A stretch of DNA of 6,424 bases from an uncultured Sutterella sp. (GTDB taxonomy: Bacteria > Pseudomonadota > Gammaproteobacteria > Burkholderiales > Burkholderiaceae_F): the NCBI GenBank assembly GCA_905192805.1, contig CAJJMF010000148.1:1-6424 (forward strand). The letters run 5' to 3'. Below the pieces are notes generated by a model that had not been told where the DNA came from, searched no databases, and saw nothing but the letters and a program-made list of their open reading frames with translations. Numbering within the stretch: the first letter of the stretch is position 1; each line of letters opens with the position of its first letter. A program made the translations under genes and the position numbers. Shown in pieces: positions 1 through 5,729 of the stretch.

Positions 1-342
1 GTAGGTCTGGAAACACTCTCCGACCATTTGGAAGCCCAAGCGTTATGGCAACAGTGTATCCGTTATTGGGAAAAAGCTCGCAAGGCGGGTATTCCGGTTC
101 CCAGTGATATTGCGACGTTCTATCAAGATGTGGAATTTATGAGTGTGCAGCGCCATTTAAAGGTGTTGGGTATTTTTGCTCGCTTGAATTACCGTGACCA
201 TAAGCCGAAGTATTTGGCGGATACTCCGCGCTTTATTGGGTATTTGCGTGCCACAACAAAGCGCTATACCGCGCTCTCGCCATTAATGCATCTGATTGAT
301 GAGCTTGAAGGCTCGGATAAGAAAGTTGGCTACACGTTCTAA
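1..342 (+). CDS. amgK: N-acetylmuramate/N-acetylglucosamine anomeric kinase AmgK (3' part)
   Basis: The reading frame is open from base 1 and ends at TAA 340-342, so this is the C-terminal ~113 residues of a gene that begins upstream. The TTG at 28 is only an internal codon. The segment with key residues VQRHLKVLGIFARL (about residues 49-62 of the visible part), followed by RD-K-YL-D-PRF-YLR, is the characteristic C-terminal helical region of the APH-like sugar kinases that phosphorylate MurNAc and GlcNAc at C1. The kinase active site itself lies outside the window. murU begins 6 bp downstream, the usual partner order, and it consumes the MurNAc-1-phosphate this kinase makes in the cytoplasm. 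Family known: the pair bypasses MurA during recycling and is linked to fosfomycin tolerance in pseudomonads. The gene could be called a generic aminoglycoside phosphotransferase by automated annotation, but the context favours AmgK. Confidence 0.85.
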   Translation, partial: VGLETLSDHLEAQALWQQCIRYWEKARKAGIPVPSDIATFYQDVEFMSVQRHLKVLGIFARLNYRDHKPKYLADTPRFIGYLRATTKRYTALSPLMHLIDELEGSDKKVGYTF

Positions 343-348
343 ACGCTC

Positions 349-1068
349 ATGAAGGCTCTCATTCTCTGTGCTGGGGAGGGATCGCGCTTGCGCCCTCTCA
401 CGTATCTGCTTCCTAAACCCTTAGTCCCCGTGGCGGGGGTTCCCATGGTCGTTCGGCAAATGCTGGCCTTAAAGGCGGCTGGCATTACGGAGGTGGTGAT
501 TAATACCGCTCATGGGGCGGCACGCCTCGAGGCGCTACTCGGTGATGGACAGTCCTACGGGATGCAGATTACTTATTCACGCGAAGGCTTGAGTAAAGCC
601 GATGCACTGGAAACCTTGGGCGGTATCGTCAAAGCGCAACCCTTCCTCCTCAACGATCCGGATGAGGCTTTTTTGGTGGTGGCGGGAGATATCGTGACGG
701 ATTACGACTACCGTGAGCTCGTGAGTGCGGCACGTAGTCTCTCGAGGCAAGGGGATTTGGCTCATTTGGTCCTTGTCCCCAATCCGGACTTCCATCCCTT
801 GGGGGACATGGGCCTTGAGGCTGGTCACATTGTTCGTGAGCCACGTCGATGGACGTTTTCGAGTCTAGGGGCGTACCATCGCTCGCTTTTTGACGGGCTT
901 GAGGTGGCGCGCGCTAAATTGTTCCCGTGGCTCTGGCAGACGATCGAAGCGGGGCGCGTTCAAGGGTCGGTGTACCAAGGACTCTGGCTCAATGTGGGTG
1001 ACTTTGATGAGCTAAATAAAGCCAACCTAGCCTTGCGTGGACGAGGTCCTGAGGCTCTCTTGGGCTAA
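349..1068 (+). CDS. murU: N-acetylmuramate alpha-1-phosphate uridylyltransferase MurU
   Basis: A 239-residue nucleotidyltransferase that transfers UMP from UTP to MurNAc-1-phosphate, giving UDP-MurNAc in the cytoplasmic peptidoglycan-recycling route. The N-terminal nucleotide-binding signature is clear: LCAGEGSRLRPLT (residues 6-18) and PKPLVPVAG (22-30). Next come YSREG (76-80), ETLGGI (88-93), the metal-binding VAGD (111-114, Asp114) and the C-terminal W-NVGD (213-218). Length is close to that of known MurU. Small deviations from the P. putida enzyme are Cys in place of Ala at residue 7, a short insert after YSREG, and ETLGGI where ETGGGI is usual. None removes a catalytic residue. ATG 349 is the only good start for the signature, yet no Shine-Dalgarno is visible before it. 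With only 6 bp after the amgK stop, translation is probably coupled to amgK. A GlmU- or RmlA-type sugar nucleotidyltransferase is the alternative, but the amgK neighbour makes MurU the best call. Confidence 0.88.
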   Translation: MKALILCAGEGSRLRPLTYLLPKPLVPVAGVPMVVRQMLALKAAGITEVVINTAHGAARLEALLGDGQSYGMQITYSREGLSKADALETLGGIVKAQPFLLNDPDEAFLVVAGDIVTDYDYRELVSAARSLSRQGDLAHLVLVPNPDFHPLGDMGLEAGHIVREPRRWTFSSLGAYHRSLFDGLEVARAKLFPWLWQTIEAGRVQGSVYQGLWLNVGDFDELNKANLALRGRGPEALLG

Positions 1069-1094
1069 GGACACGAAAGTTTCCGAGCTTCAAG

Positions 1095-1124
1095 CTGAAT
1101 TTTTCGCGGGCTCTCGCGTACAAT
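1095..1124 (+). promoter_or_regulatory. Putative promoter of the dusB-fis-purH operon
   Basis: A TACAAT -10 hexamer lies at 1119-1124. The best -35 candidate is CTGAAT at 1095-1100 with an 18-bp spacer, only three matches to TTGACA. GCGTACAAT is a -10 context often seen in Burkholderiales promoters. Transcription would start near 1131, leaving a leader of about 80 nt before the dusB GTG. It is the only convincing promoter between murU and dusB, and no obvious strong terminator separates them, so read-through from murU is possible. Confidence 0.5.
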
Positions 1125-1146
1125 ATGGGCAAAATTTTTTCCCCCT

Positions 1147-1187
1147 AGGGAGAGCGTCTTTCCTTGGAGTGCTCCCTTTCCTTTTTT
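1147..1187 (+). other. Leader stem followed by T-rich tract, attenuator-like
   Basis: AGGGAG (1147-1152) can pair perfectly with CTCCCT (1172-1177) across a 19-nt loop. TTCCTTTTTT follows at 1178-1187. This has the outline of an intrinsic terminator or attenuator inside the dusB leader, downstream of the putative promoter and upstream of the GTG start. The stem is short and the loop large, so this is only suggestive. It argues mildly that this stretch is untranslated leader and not the N-terminus of a longer DusB. Confidence 0.3.
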
Positions 1188-1198
1188 GACACCATAGC

Positions 1199-1205
1199 AA
1201 AAGGT
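1199..1205 (+). promoter_or_regulatory. Ribosome binding site that fixes the dusB start
   Basis: AAAAGGT precedes the GTG at 1212; AAGG at 1201-1204 leaves 7 nt to the start codon. The upstream in-frame TTG at 1164 has no purine-rich site at a useful distance. The spacing and the alignment of the protein N-terminus to E. coli DusB agree on GTG 1212. Confidence 0.7.
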
Positions 1206-1211
1206 CTGCCT

Positions 1212-2180
1212 GTGCAACTGGGTTCTTACACCGTTGACGTTCCGATTATGTTGGCACCAATGGCCGGTATGTCTGACCTACCGTTTCGTGAAATGTGCCG
1301 ACAGCTAGGAGCAGGCTATGCTGTGGGTGAAATGACCACGAGCAAACCCCAATTCCGTGACTCCAAAAAATCCTCAACCCGCTGGGCTCAAGAAGGAGAA
1401 AGCGGGTTACGGGTCGTGCAGCTCTTAGGGGCAGATCCGGAACAAATGGCTCACGCCGCTCAATACGCCCAAGATTCCGGTGCCGATGTCGTGGATATCA
1501 ATATGGGGTGTCCCGCCAAAAAAGTTCTTCAAGTGGCTTGCGGTAGTGCCTTGATGCGCGATGAAACACTGGTCGAGCGTATTCTTCATTCGGTCGTCAA
1601 AGCGGTGAGCATTCCCGTAACCTTAAAGATTCGCACAGGGTGGGACCGTGATCATAAAAATGCTCCTCAGATTGCCCGTATCGCCGAAGACGCAGGCATT
1701 GCGATGCTGACTGTACATGGTCGTACGCGTGCGGATGCGTTTCGTGGTGAAGCCGAGTACGACACGATTGCGACCGTCAAACAAACGGTGCGTATTCCCG
1801 TCATTGCCAATGGAGATATCACGTCAGGAACCAAAGCACGCGAAGTGCTCACGAAGACGGGAGCCGATGGCATCATGATCGGTCGTGCTTCGTATGGGAA
1901 CCCATGGATTTTCAGCGAGATTGCTTACCAGTTAGGTTACACGAGGACACTCGTTCGCCCCACATTGGCCGAACGCCGCCGTGTGGTGTTAGAACATATG
2001 CAACGCCACTATGCACTCTATGGGGAAGACCAAGGGGTCCTGACTATACGTAAACATCTCGCCCATTACTTGGCTCCGTTGAACCTTGCTCCGAATGACC
2101 TCAACTCCTTGATGGCCGTTCGTGATGCGACAGCGCAATTTGCCCAAGTCAATGCCCTGTTTGATCAAATTACCGCCTGA
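1212..2180 (+). CDS. dusB: tRNA-dihydrouridine synthase B (DusB)
   Basis: FMN-dependent reductase that makes 5,6-dihydrouridine in the D-loop of tRNAs. The frame stays open to a TTG at 1164, but GTG 1212 has a good Shine-Dalgarno and gives an N-terminus (QLGSYTVDVPIMLAPMAGM) that lines up residue for residue with E. coli DusB. It yields 322 residues (E. coli 321) and places the catalytic Cys at position 100 in INMGCPAKK, as in E. coli. The TIM-barrel flavin-binding motifs follow: LKIRTGW (138-144), TVHGRTR (167-173), NGDI (200-203) and MIGRA (222-226). The helical tRNA-binding C-terminal domain includes IRKHLAHYL (279-287). One local oddity is KKVLQVACGSAL, with a second Cys at 110 and Leu-Gln where KVCN is common. 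It heads the operon and is followed 22 bp later by fis, the classic pairing. Confidence 0.95.
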   Translation: MQLGSYTVDVPIMLAPMAGMSDLPFREMCRQLGAGYAVGEMTTSKPQFRDSKKSSTRWAQEGESGLRVVQLLGADPEQMAHAAQYAQDSGADVVDINMGCPAKKVLQVACGSALMRDETLVERILHSVVKAVSIPVTLKIRTGWDRDHKNAPQIARIAEDAGIAMLTVHGRTRADAFRGEAEYDTIATVKQTVRIPVIANGDITSGTKAREVLTKTGADGIMIGRASYGNPWIFSEIAYQLGYTRTLVRPTLAERRRVVLEHMQRHYALYGEDQGVLTIRKHLAHYLAPLNLAPNDLNSLMAVRDATAQFAQVNALFDQITA

Positions 2181-2188
2181 TTATCACA

Positions 2189-2195
2189 AAGAGGT
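2189..2195 (+). promoter_or_regulatory. Ribosome binding site that fixes the fis start
   Basis: AAGAGGT lies in the 22-bp gap between dusB and fis, 7 nt before ATG 2203. The longer open frame beginning at ATG 2122 would overlap dusB by 59 bp and lacks a site like this, so 2203 is the better start. Confidence 0.75.
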
Positions 2196-2202
2196 CGATA
2201 TC

Positions 2203-2553
2203 ATGCCTTTCACTCATGCCACAGAACTTGATGACTTGGACTTAGCAGACGCGATGAGCGAGGATGATGACCTTAATCCGATTTTGCCACCCGAAGAGTT
2301 AGAGCGCTTAGACCAAGTCGTTGTTCGTCAGTTGGATCGCTATTTTGAACAACTCAACGGGGCTCACCCCCATCCGCTTCACCCGTTGGTGATGAACGCG
2401 GTCGAAAAGACGTTGCTGATTTATGCGATGGAGCGCTGTGAGCAAAATCAATGCAAGGCTGCCAGTTTATTAGGAATCAATCGAAATACCCTCCACAAGA
2501 AGCTCGCTACCTACGATCTTCTGCCTGGAGATAGTTTTTTAAAAAGGAAATAA
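2203..2553 (+). CDS. fis: Fis family nucleoid-associated DNA-binding protein
   Basis: A 116-residue homologue of Fis, a dimeric DNA-bending protein and global transcription regulator in the nucleoid. Residues 43-53 (QLDRYFEQLNG) and 64-80 (helix MNAVEKTLLIYAMERCE) match the E. coli dimerisation core. The C-terminal helix-turn-helix spans about 82-104, with Asn82, Lys85, Asn93, Arg94, Thr96 and Lys99 at the positions of the E. coli DNA-contacting residues Asn73, Arg76, Asn84, Arg85, Thr87 and Lys90. It is longer than E. coli Fis (98 residues): the N-terminal ~34 residues hold 12 Asp/Glu and no Lys/Arg, and a 9-residue tail, PGDSFLKRK, follows the helix-turn-helix. The E. coli N-terminal arm contacts site-specific recombinases; this acidic arm looks different. 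It sits between dusB and purH, with the purH ribosome binding site inside its last codons. Confidence 0.92.
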   Translation: MPFTHATELDDLDLADAMSEDDDLNPILPPEELERLDQVVVRQLDRYFEQLNGAHPHPLHPLVMNAVEKTLLIYAMERCEQNQCKAASLLGINRNTLHKKLATYDLLPGDSFLKRK

Positions 2554-2556
2554 CCC

Positions 2557-4113
2557 ATGAAAAAACAAGCTTTAATCAGCGTGTCCGATAAGGCAGGCGT
2601 GGTGGCATTTGCCCAAGAACTGGTGGCTTTGGGCTACCACATTCTCAGTACGGGTGGTACGGCCAAGTTGCTGAGCTCGCAAGGCGTTCCCTGCCAAGAG
2701 GTTGCCGACTATACGGGGTTCCCAGAAATGTTGGACGGCCGTGTGAAGACGCTCAATCCAAAGATTCACGCGGGGATTTTGGCTCGCCGTCCGGATCCGG
2801 CTCATATGGCTGCTCTGGAGGCCCATGCGATCGATCCGATTGACATTATCTGTGTGAATCTTTACCCGTTTGAGCAAACCATTGCCAAACCTGGGTGCAC
2901 GTTTGAAGAAGCGATCGAAAATATTGATATTGGGGGCCCGACGATGATTCGTGCCGCCGCCAAAAACCATGAATCGGTAGCGGTGGTGGTCGATCCTGCA
3001 GACTATCCGGCAGTCATCGAAGAAATTAAGCAGCACGGGGCAGTGAGTGCCAAAACCCGTTTAGGCTTAGCCAAAAAGGTCTTCGCTCATACCGCTCGCT
3101 ACGACGGCATGATCACCAACTATTTAACGAAGTTGGATGATGACGGCGCAAGCAAGGCGTTCCCGGATGTGCTAACCCGTCAGTGGGTAAAGGTGCAAGA
3201 CATGCGCTATGGGGAAAATCCGCATCAAAGCGCGGCTTTTTATCGTGAAGTGTCAGTCGCTCCAGGGCTTTTAGCGGGCTACGATCAGCTCTCCGGAAAA
3301 GAGCTTTCGTACAATAACATTGCTGATAGTGATGCCGCTTGGGAATGTGTTCGCTCGTTCACCTCGCCCGCCTGTGTGATTATCAAGCATGCGAATCCCT
3401 GTGGCGTAGGCATCGGTGTGGATTCGACGGAAGCGTATCAGAAGGCCTTCTTAACCGATAGTAAGTCGGCTTTCGGTGGCATCATTGCCTTTAATACCGA
3501 AGTGGGCGAAGAGTGTGCGCACCACATCTCCCGTCAGTTTGCCGAAGTGGTGATCGCCCCTGCCTTTACGGACGGGGCCCTGGCGGTCTTAAAAGAAAAG
3601 AAGAACTTGCGTTTGTTGACGGTTGCGATGGGGCGTAGCGCTCACAACGACTACGACTTTAAGCGCGTGGGTGGCGGGCTCTTAGTTCAGACGCCGGATA
3701 TCCAATTGGCCACGACCTCGCAGTTGCGTTGCGTAACCAAACTGACGCCTACCCCTGAACAGTTGGCCGATATGATGTTTGCTTGGAATGTGGCGCGCTT
3801 TGTGAAGTCCAACACCATTGTGTATGCCAAGGGCGGTATGACATTGGGGGTTGGGGCTGGTCAGATGAGTCGAGTGGACTCGGCCCGCATTGCGGCGATT
3901 AAGGCCGAAGAGGCCGGGCTCTCGTTGGTGGGCTCGGTGGCAGCTTCGGACGCGTTCTTCCCGTTCCGTGATGGCCTCGATGTGGTCATTGATGCTGGAG
4001 CAACGGCCGTGATTCAACCGGGTGGTTCCATTCGTGACGAAGAGGTGATTGCAGCAGCCGATGAACGGGGTATTACGATGCTCTTTACGGGTGAACGTCA
4101 CTTCCGTCATTAA
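2557..4113 (+). CDS. purH: Bifunctional AICAR transformylase / IMP cyclohydrolase PurH
   Basis: A 518-residue cytoplasmic enzyme that formylates AICAR with 10-formyl-THF and then closes the ring to IMP, the last two steps of de novo purine synthesis. The N-terminal cyclohydrolase (MGS-like) domain, about residues 1-190, shows LISVSDK (6-12), STGGTAKLL (31-39), GRVKTLNPKIH (61-71) and NLYPF (101-105). The C-terminal transformylase domain shows RYGENPHQ (217-224), KHANPCG (277-283, with the catalytic Lys-His pair 277-278), AFGGIIAFN (305-313), GAGQMSR (433-439), SDAFFPFRDG (464-473) and the terminal TGERHFRH. Length is normal for the family and no motif is broken. ATG 2557 lies 3 bp after the fis stop, with AAGGA at 2544-2548, 8 nt upstream and inside fis, so translational coupling is likely. 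Position after dusB-fis is a common Burkholderiales arrangement. Confidence 0.97.
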   Translation: MKKQALISVSDKAGVVAFAQELVALGYHILSTGGTAKLLSSQGVPCQEVADYTGFPEMLDGRVKTLNPKIHAGILARRPDPAHMAALEAHAIDPIDIICVNLYPFEQTIAKPGCTFEEAIENIDIGGPTMIRAAAKNHESVAVVVDPADYPAVIEEIKQHGAVSAKTRLGLAKKVFAHTARYDGMITNYLTKLDDDGASKAFPDVLTRQWVKVQDMRYGENPHQSAAFYREVSVAPGLLAGYDQLSGKELSYNNIADSDAAWECVRSFTSPACVIIKHANPCGVGIGVDSTEAYQKAFLTDSKSAFGGIIAFNTEVGEECAHHISRQFAEVVIAPAFTDGALAVLKEKKNLRLLTVAMGRSAHNDYDFKRVGGGLLVQTPDIQLATTSQLRCVTKLTPTPEQLADMMFAWNVARFVKSNTIVYAKGGMTLGVGAGQMSRVDSARIAAIKAEEAGLSLVGSVAASDAFFPFRDGLDVVIDAGATAVIQPGGSIRDEEVIAAADERGITMLFTGERHFRH

Positions 4114-4120
4114 AATCTGT

Positions 4121-4150
4121 TACGAAGCAAGAAATTCGTATTGATTTTTT
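4121..4150 (+). terminator. Weak intrinsic terminator after purH
   Basis: TACGAA (4121-4126) pairs perfectly with TTCGTA (4135-4140) around an 8-nt loop, and TTGATTTTTT follows directly (4141-4150). It sits 7 bp after the purH stop, the right place. The stem is short and has only two G-C pairs, so termination would be inefficient and tolB may receive some read-through. Confidence 0.4.
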
Positions 4151-4163
4151 GCAAAATATCGCT

Positions 4164-4191
4164 TTCAGGGAGTGTTCACACACTCCCTGAA
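4164..4191. repeat. Perfect 12-bp inverted repeat in the purH-tolB gap
   Basis: The arms 4164-4175 and 4180-4191 are exact reverse complements (core CAGGGAGTGT / ACACTCCCTG) separated by TCAC. No T-run follows on either strand close to the stem, so it is a poor intrinsic terminator. It lies just upstream of the extended -10 element at 4193-4201. It could be an operator for a dimeric regulator, a termination or mRNA-end structure for purH, or both. Confidence 0.75.
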
Positions 4192-4201
4192 CTGCTATAA
4201 A
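4175..4201 (+). promoter_or_regulatory. Putative extended -10 promoter of tolB
   Basis: TGCTATAAA at 4193-4201 is a TGn-extended -10 with a near-consensus hexamer (TATAAA, 4196-4201). TTCACA at 4175-4180 matches TTGACA in five of six positions, but the spacer is only 15 bp, tolerable mainly because of the extended -10. The -35 candidate falls in the apex of the 4164-4191 inverted repeat. Transcription would begin near 4208, about 65 nt before the tolB GTG. Confidence 0.45.
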
Positions 4202-4262
4202 AATGACTATCACTTTCTTGTTAACCAAACTCACTCACTACACGCTCTGTGTCGCAGGGTTG

Positions 4263-4268
4263 AAGGAG
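4263..4268 (+). promoter_or_regulatory. Ribosome binding site that fixes the tolB start
   Basis: AAGGAG lies 5 nt before GTG 4274. The frame remains open to ATG 4172, but that codon sits inside the inverted repeat, upstream of the probable promoter, and would add 34 residues before a leader peptide that is complete without them. Confidence 0.75.
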
Positions 4269-4273
4269 TTTTT

Positions 4274-5566
4274 GTGAATCACATTAATGCTAAGCGCCGT
4301 ACATTGTTACAGGCAGGTGGGCTAATGGGGCTTGCCGCGTCTTGCCCAGCGTTGGCTCAATTAAATATTTCCATCATTGGTGTCGGTGGCAACCAGTACC
4401 CGATTGGCGTGGCTCCGTTTGCCGGTAGCGGCGATGGGTCCGTGTCGATCCATCAAGTGATTGCGGCGGACTTAGAGCGATCGGGAGCTTTTCGCTTAGT
4501 GCAAAATGGCCCGGCCGTGGGTCCCAATGATATGGCGAAGCCTCCCCAGTTAACGGATTGGGCACGCGCGGGCGCCAACGCGCTGGTGGTGGGTGCCGTA
4601 GCACGAGTGGGTGGCAAATGGGAAGTGCGCTACTATTTGCACGATGCCATTTCGGGCAACATGATTGATACCTTTGCCTTGCAGTGCTCGGATGATCAAT
4701 TGCGTATGACGGCACACCGTTTGGCTGACCGTATTTATACCAACATTACGGGTAATGGCCCGTTCTTTGCGTCTCAGTTTGTTTACGTTTCCCAGGTGGG
4801 ACGTCGCAACTATCAATTAGTGGTGAGCGAATCCGATGGGTATAACGCCAAAGTGGCGTTGCAATCGGCTGAACCGATCATTTCGCCTACCTGGTCGCCG
4901 GATGGGACGCGCTTGGCCTATGTGAGCTTTGAACGTAAAAAGCCGATTGTGTTTACACAGGATTTGGCCACGGGTCAGCGCCGTGCCATTGCTGCCTTCC
5001 AGGGGAATAACTCAGCCCCAGCCTTTAGCGCGAGTGGTCGCGAAATCGCACTTGCTCTGTCGCGTGATGGACTCACCCAGATCTACATTATGAATGCGGA
5101 TGGGACGGGGTTACGTCGCTTTACGCACAGCTATGGCATTGATACCGAACCGGTGTTCTCGGCCGATGGTCAGTATCTCTACTTTACCTCCGACCGTGGT
5201 GGTAGCCCGCAGATTTATCGCCAATCGCTTTCTGGCGACAGCGCCGAACGCGTGACGTTTAGTTCGGGTTATGCCATTAGCGCGGATATTAGTCCGGATG
5301 GACACTATTTGGCTTACATCTCGCGCGTGGACGGTCAGTACCGTACTGCAGTGATGGATTTACAGTCTGGCCAGACGACGTTGGTGACGAATTCGCGTTA
5401 CGATGAATCGCCCTCCTTTGCTCCGAATGGACGCTTCTTAGTGTATGCAACGGAAGAAGGTGGACGTGGGGTATTAGGGACGGCCAGTACTGATGGTCGA
5501 CTCAATACGCGTATCACTGGCGAAGGAAATATTCGTGAACCGAGCTGGGGTCCAATTCTAAAGTAG
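4274..5566 (+). CDS. tolB: Tol-Pal system periplasmic beta-propeller protein TolB
   Basis: Periplasmic component of the Tol-Pal complex, which links TolA/TolQR in the inner membrane to Pal at the outer membrane and supports envelope constriction. From GTG 4274 the product is 430 residues, the family's usual length. A leader with KRRTLLQ (7-13), a mildly hydrophobic stretch and an ALA-Q cleavage site (28/29) looks like a twin-arginine signal. The N-terminal alpha/beta domain runs to about residue 165 (PIGVAPF, 43-49). A six-bladed propeller follows, with repeats of the type W/F-S-DG--LAY-S: SPTWSPDG (204-211), SAPAFSASG (247-255), TEPVFSADG (291-299), SADISPDG (336-343), ESPSFAPNG (378-386) and the closing EPSWGP (422-427). 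No tolA precedes it; purH ends 160 bp upstream. pal follows 173 bp downstream. Confidence 0.96.
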   Translation: MNHINAKRRTLLQAGGLMGLAASCPALAQLNISIIGVGGNQYPIGVAPFAGSGDGSVSIHQVIAADLERSGAFRLVQNGPAVGPNDMAKPPQLTDWARAGANALVVGAVARVGGKWEVRYYLHDAISGNMIDTFALQCSDDQLRMTAHRLADRIYTNITGNGPFFASQFVYVSQVGRRNYQLVVSESDGYNAKVALQSAEPIISPTWSPDGTRLAYVSFERKKPIVFTQDLATGQRRAIAAFQGNNSAPAFSASGREIALALSRDGLTQIYIMNADGTGLRRFTHSYGIDTEPVFSADGQYLYFTSDRGGSPQIYRQSLSGDSAERVTFSSGYAISADISPDGHYLAYISRVDGQYRTAVMDLQSGQTTLVTNSRYDESPSFAPNGRFLVYATEEGGRGVLGTASTDGRLNTRITGEGNIREPSWGPILK

Positions 5567-5611
5567 GACAGGGGAGCGAAAAAAATAGGGTTTTTCCTTT
5601 CCTATTCAACA

Positions 5612-5626
5612 AGGAATTCCTATAAT
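5612..5626 (+). promoter_or_regulatory. Putative pal promoter with overlapping palindrome
   Basis: TATAAT at 5621-5626 is a perfect -10. The -35 region is poor: TTTCCT at 5598-5603 (17-bp spacer) matches TTGACA in three positions. The spacer ends in the 10-bp perfect palindrome AGGAATTCCT (5612-5621), which shares its last T with the -10, so a dimeric regulator bound there would cover the promoter. Transcription would start around 5632, giving a leader of about 108 nt. Confidence 0.6.
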
Positions 5627-5630
5627 TCGA

Positions 5631-5651
5631 TGATCCACGAAGAGTGGATTA
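5631..5651 (+). other. Hairpin at the predicted 5' end of the pal mRNA
   Basis: ATCCAC (5633-5638) pairs with GTGGAT (5644-5649) around GAAGA. A G-U and a U-A pair can extend the stem to 5631/5651. Its base coincides with the transcription start predicted from the TATAAT. Stem-loops at the extreme 5' end, as in the ompA leader of E. coli, are known to protect mRNAs from 5'-end-dependent decay. The same role here is inferred. Confidence 0.5.
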
Positions 5652-5683
5652 ACAAAAACAAATATTTGCATACATTAGGGACT

Positions 5684-5702
5684 CTGTTTTTTTGGTAAAC
5701 AG
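5684..5702 (+). other. Second leader hairpin of pal
   Basis: CTGTTT (5684-5689) pairs with AAACAG (5697-5702) around a U-rich loop. GGG at 5678-5680 may pair with CCC near 5704-5707 below an internal loop. It lies immediately before the hairpin that covers the ribosome binding site and may stack on it or compete with it. Confidence 0.4.
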
Positions 5703-5706
5703 GCCC

Positions 5707-5729
5707 CTCCTTATGAAATAAACAAGGAG
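5707..5729 (+). promoter_or_regulatory. Anti-Shine-Dalgarno hairpin in the pal leader
   Basis: CTCCTT (5707-5712) is the exact complement of the pal ribosome binding site AAGGAG (5724-5729). The 11-nt loop holds ATGAAATAA, a start codon, one Lys codon and a stop. When folded, the stem would hide the ribosome binding site of pal, whose ATG is 10 nt further on. A six-pair stem with an 11-nt loop is weak enough to open with temperature, ribosome pressure or a binding partner. Confidence 0.6.

Noticed and set aside
1086..1105. Small AGCT/AGCT stem before ATTTTT after murU
   Set aside because: Only four pairs with a three-base loop; too weak to call a murU terminator.
2122..2202. 27-codon upstream extension of fis from ATG 2122
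   Set aside because: It overlaps dusB by 59 bp, and ATG 2203 has AAGAGGT at ideal spacing.
2572..3036. 154-codon open frame on the - strand
   Set aside because: It lies wholly antisense to purH, whose family motifs are intact throughout. The translation is rich in Arg/His/Asn as expected for a shadow frame, and no motif is recognisable.
3682..4110. 142-codon open frame on the - strand at the end of purH
   Set aside because: Antisense to the conserved transformylase domain, with no recognisable motif and a His/Arg-rich shadow composition.
4172..4273. 34-codon upstream extension of tolB from ATG 4172
   Set aside because: The ATG lies inside the inverted repeat and upstream of the probable promoter, the added residues precede an already complete signal peptide, and GTG 4274 has its own AAGGAG.
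4337..4348. Possible lipobox in the TolB leader (AASC, Cys at residue 24)
   Set aside because: The -3 position is Ala, a poor lipobox, and a good signal peptidase I site (ALA-Q) follows four residues later; TolB is a soluble periplasmic protein.
5584..5606. AATAGG/CCTATT hairpin after tolB as a terminator
   Set aside because: The 6-bp stem is perfect but AT-rich, its loop is 11 nt, and it is followed by CAACAAGG with no T-run, so it does not qualify as an intrinsic terminator.
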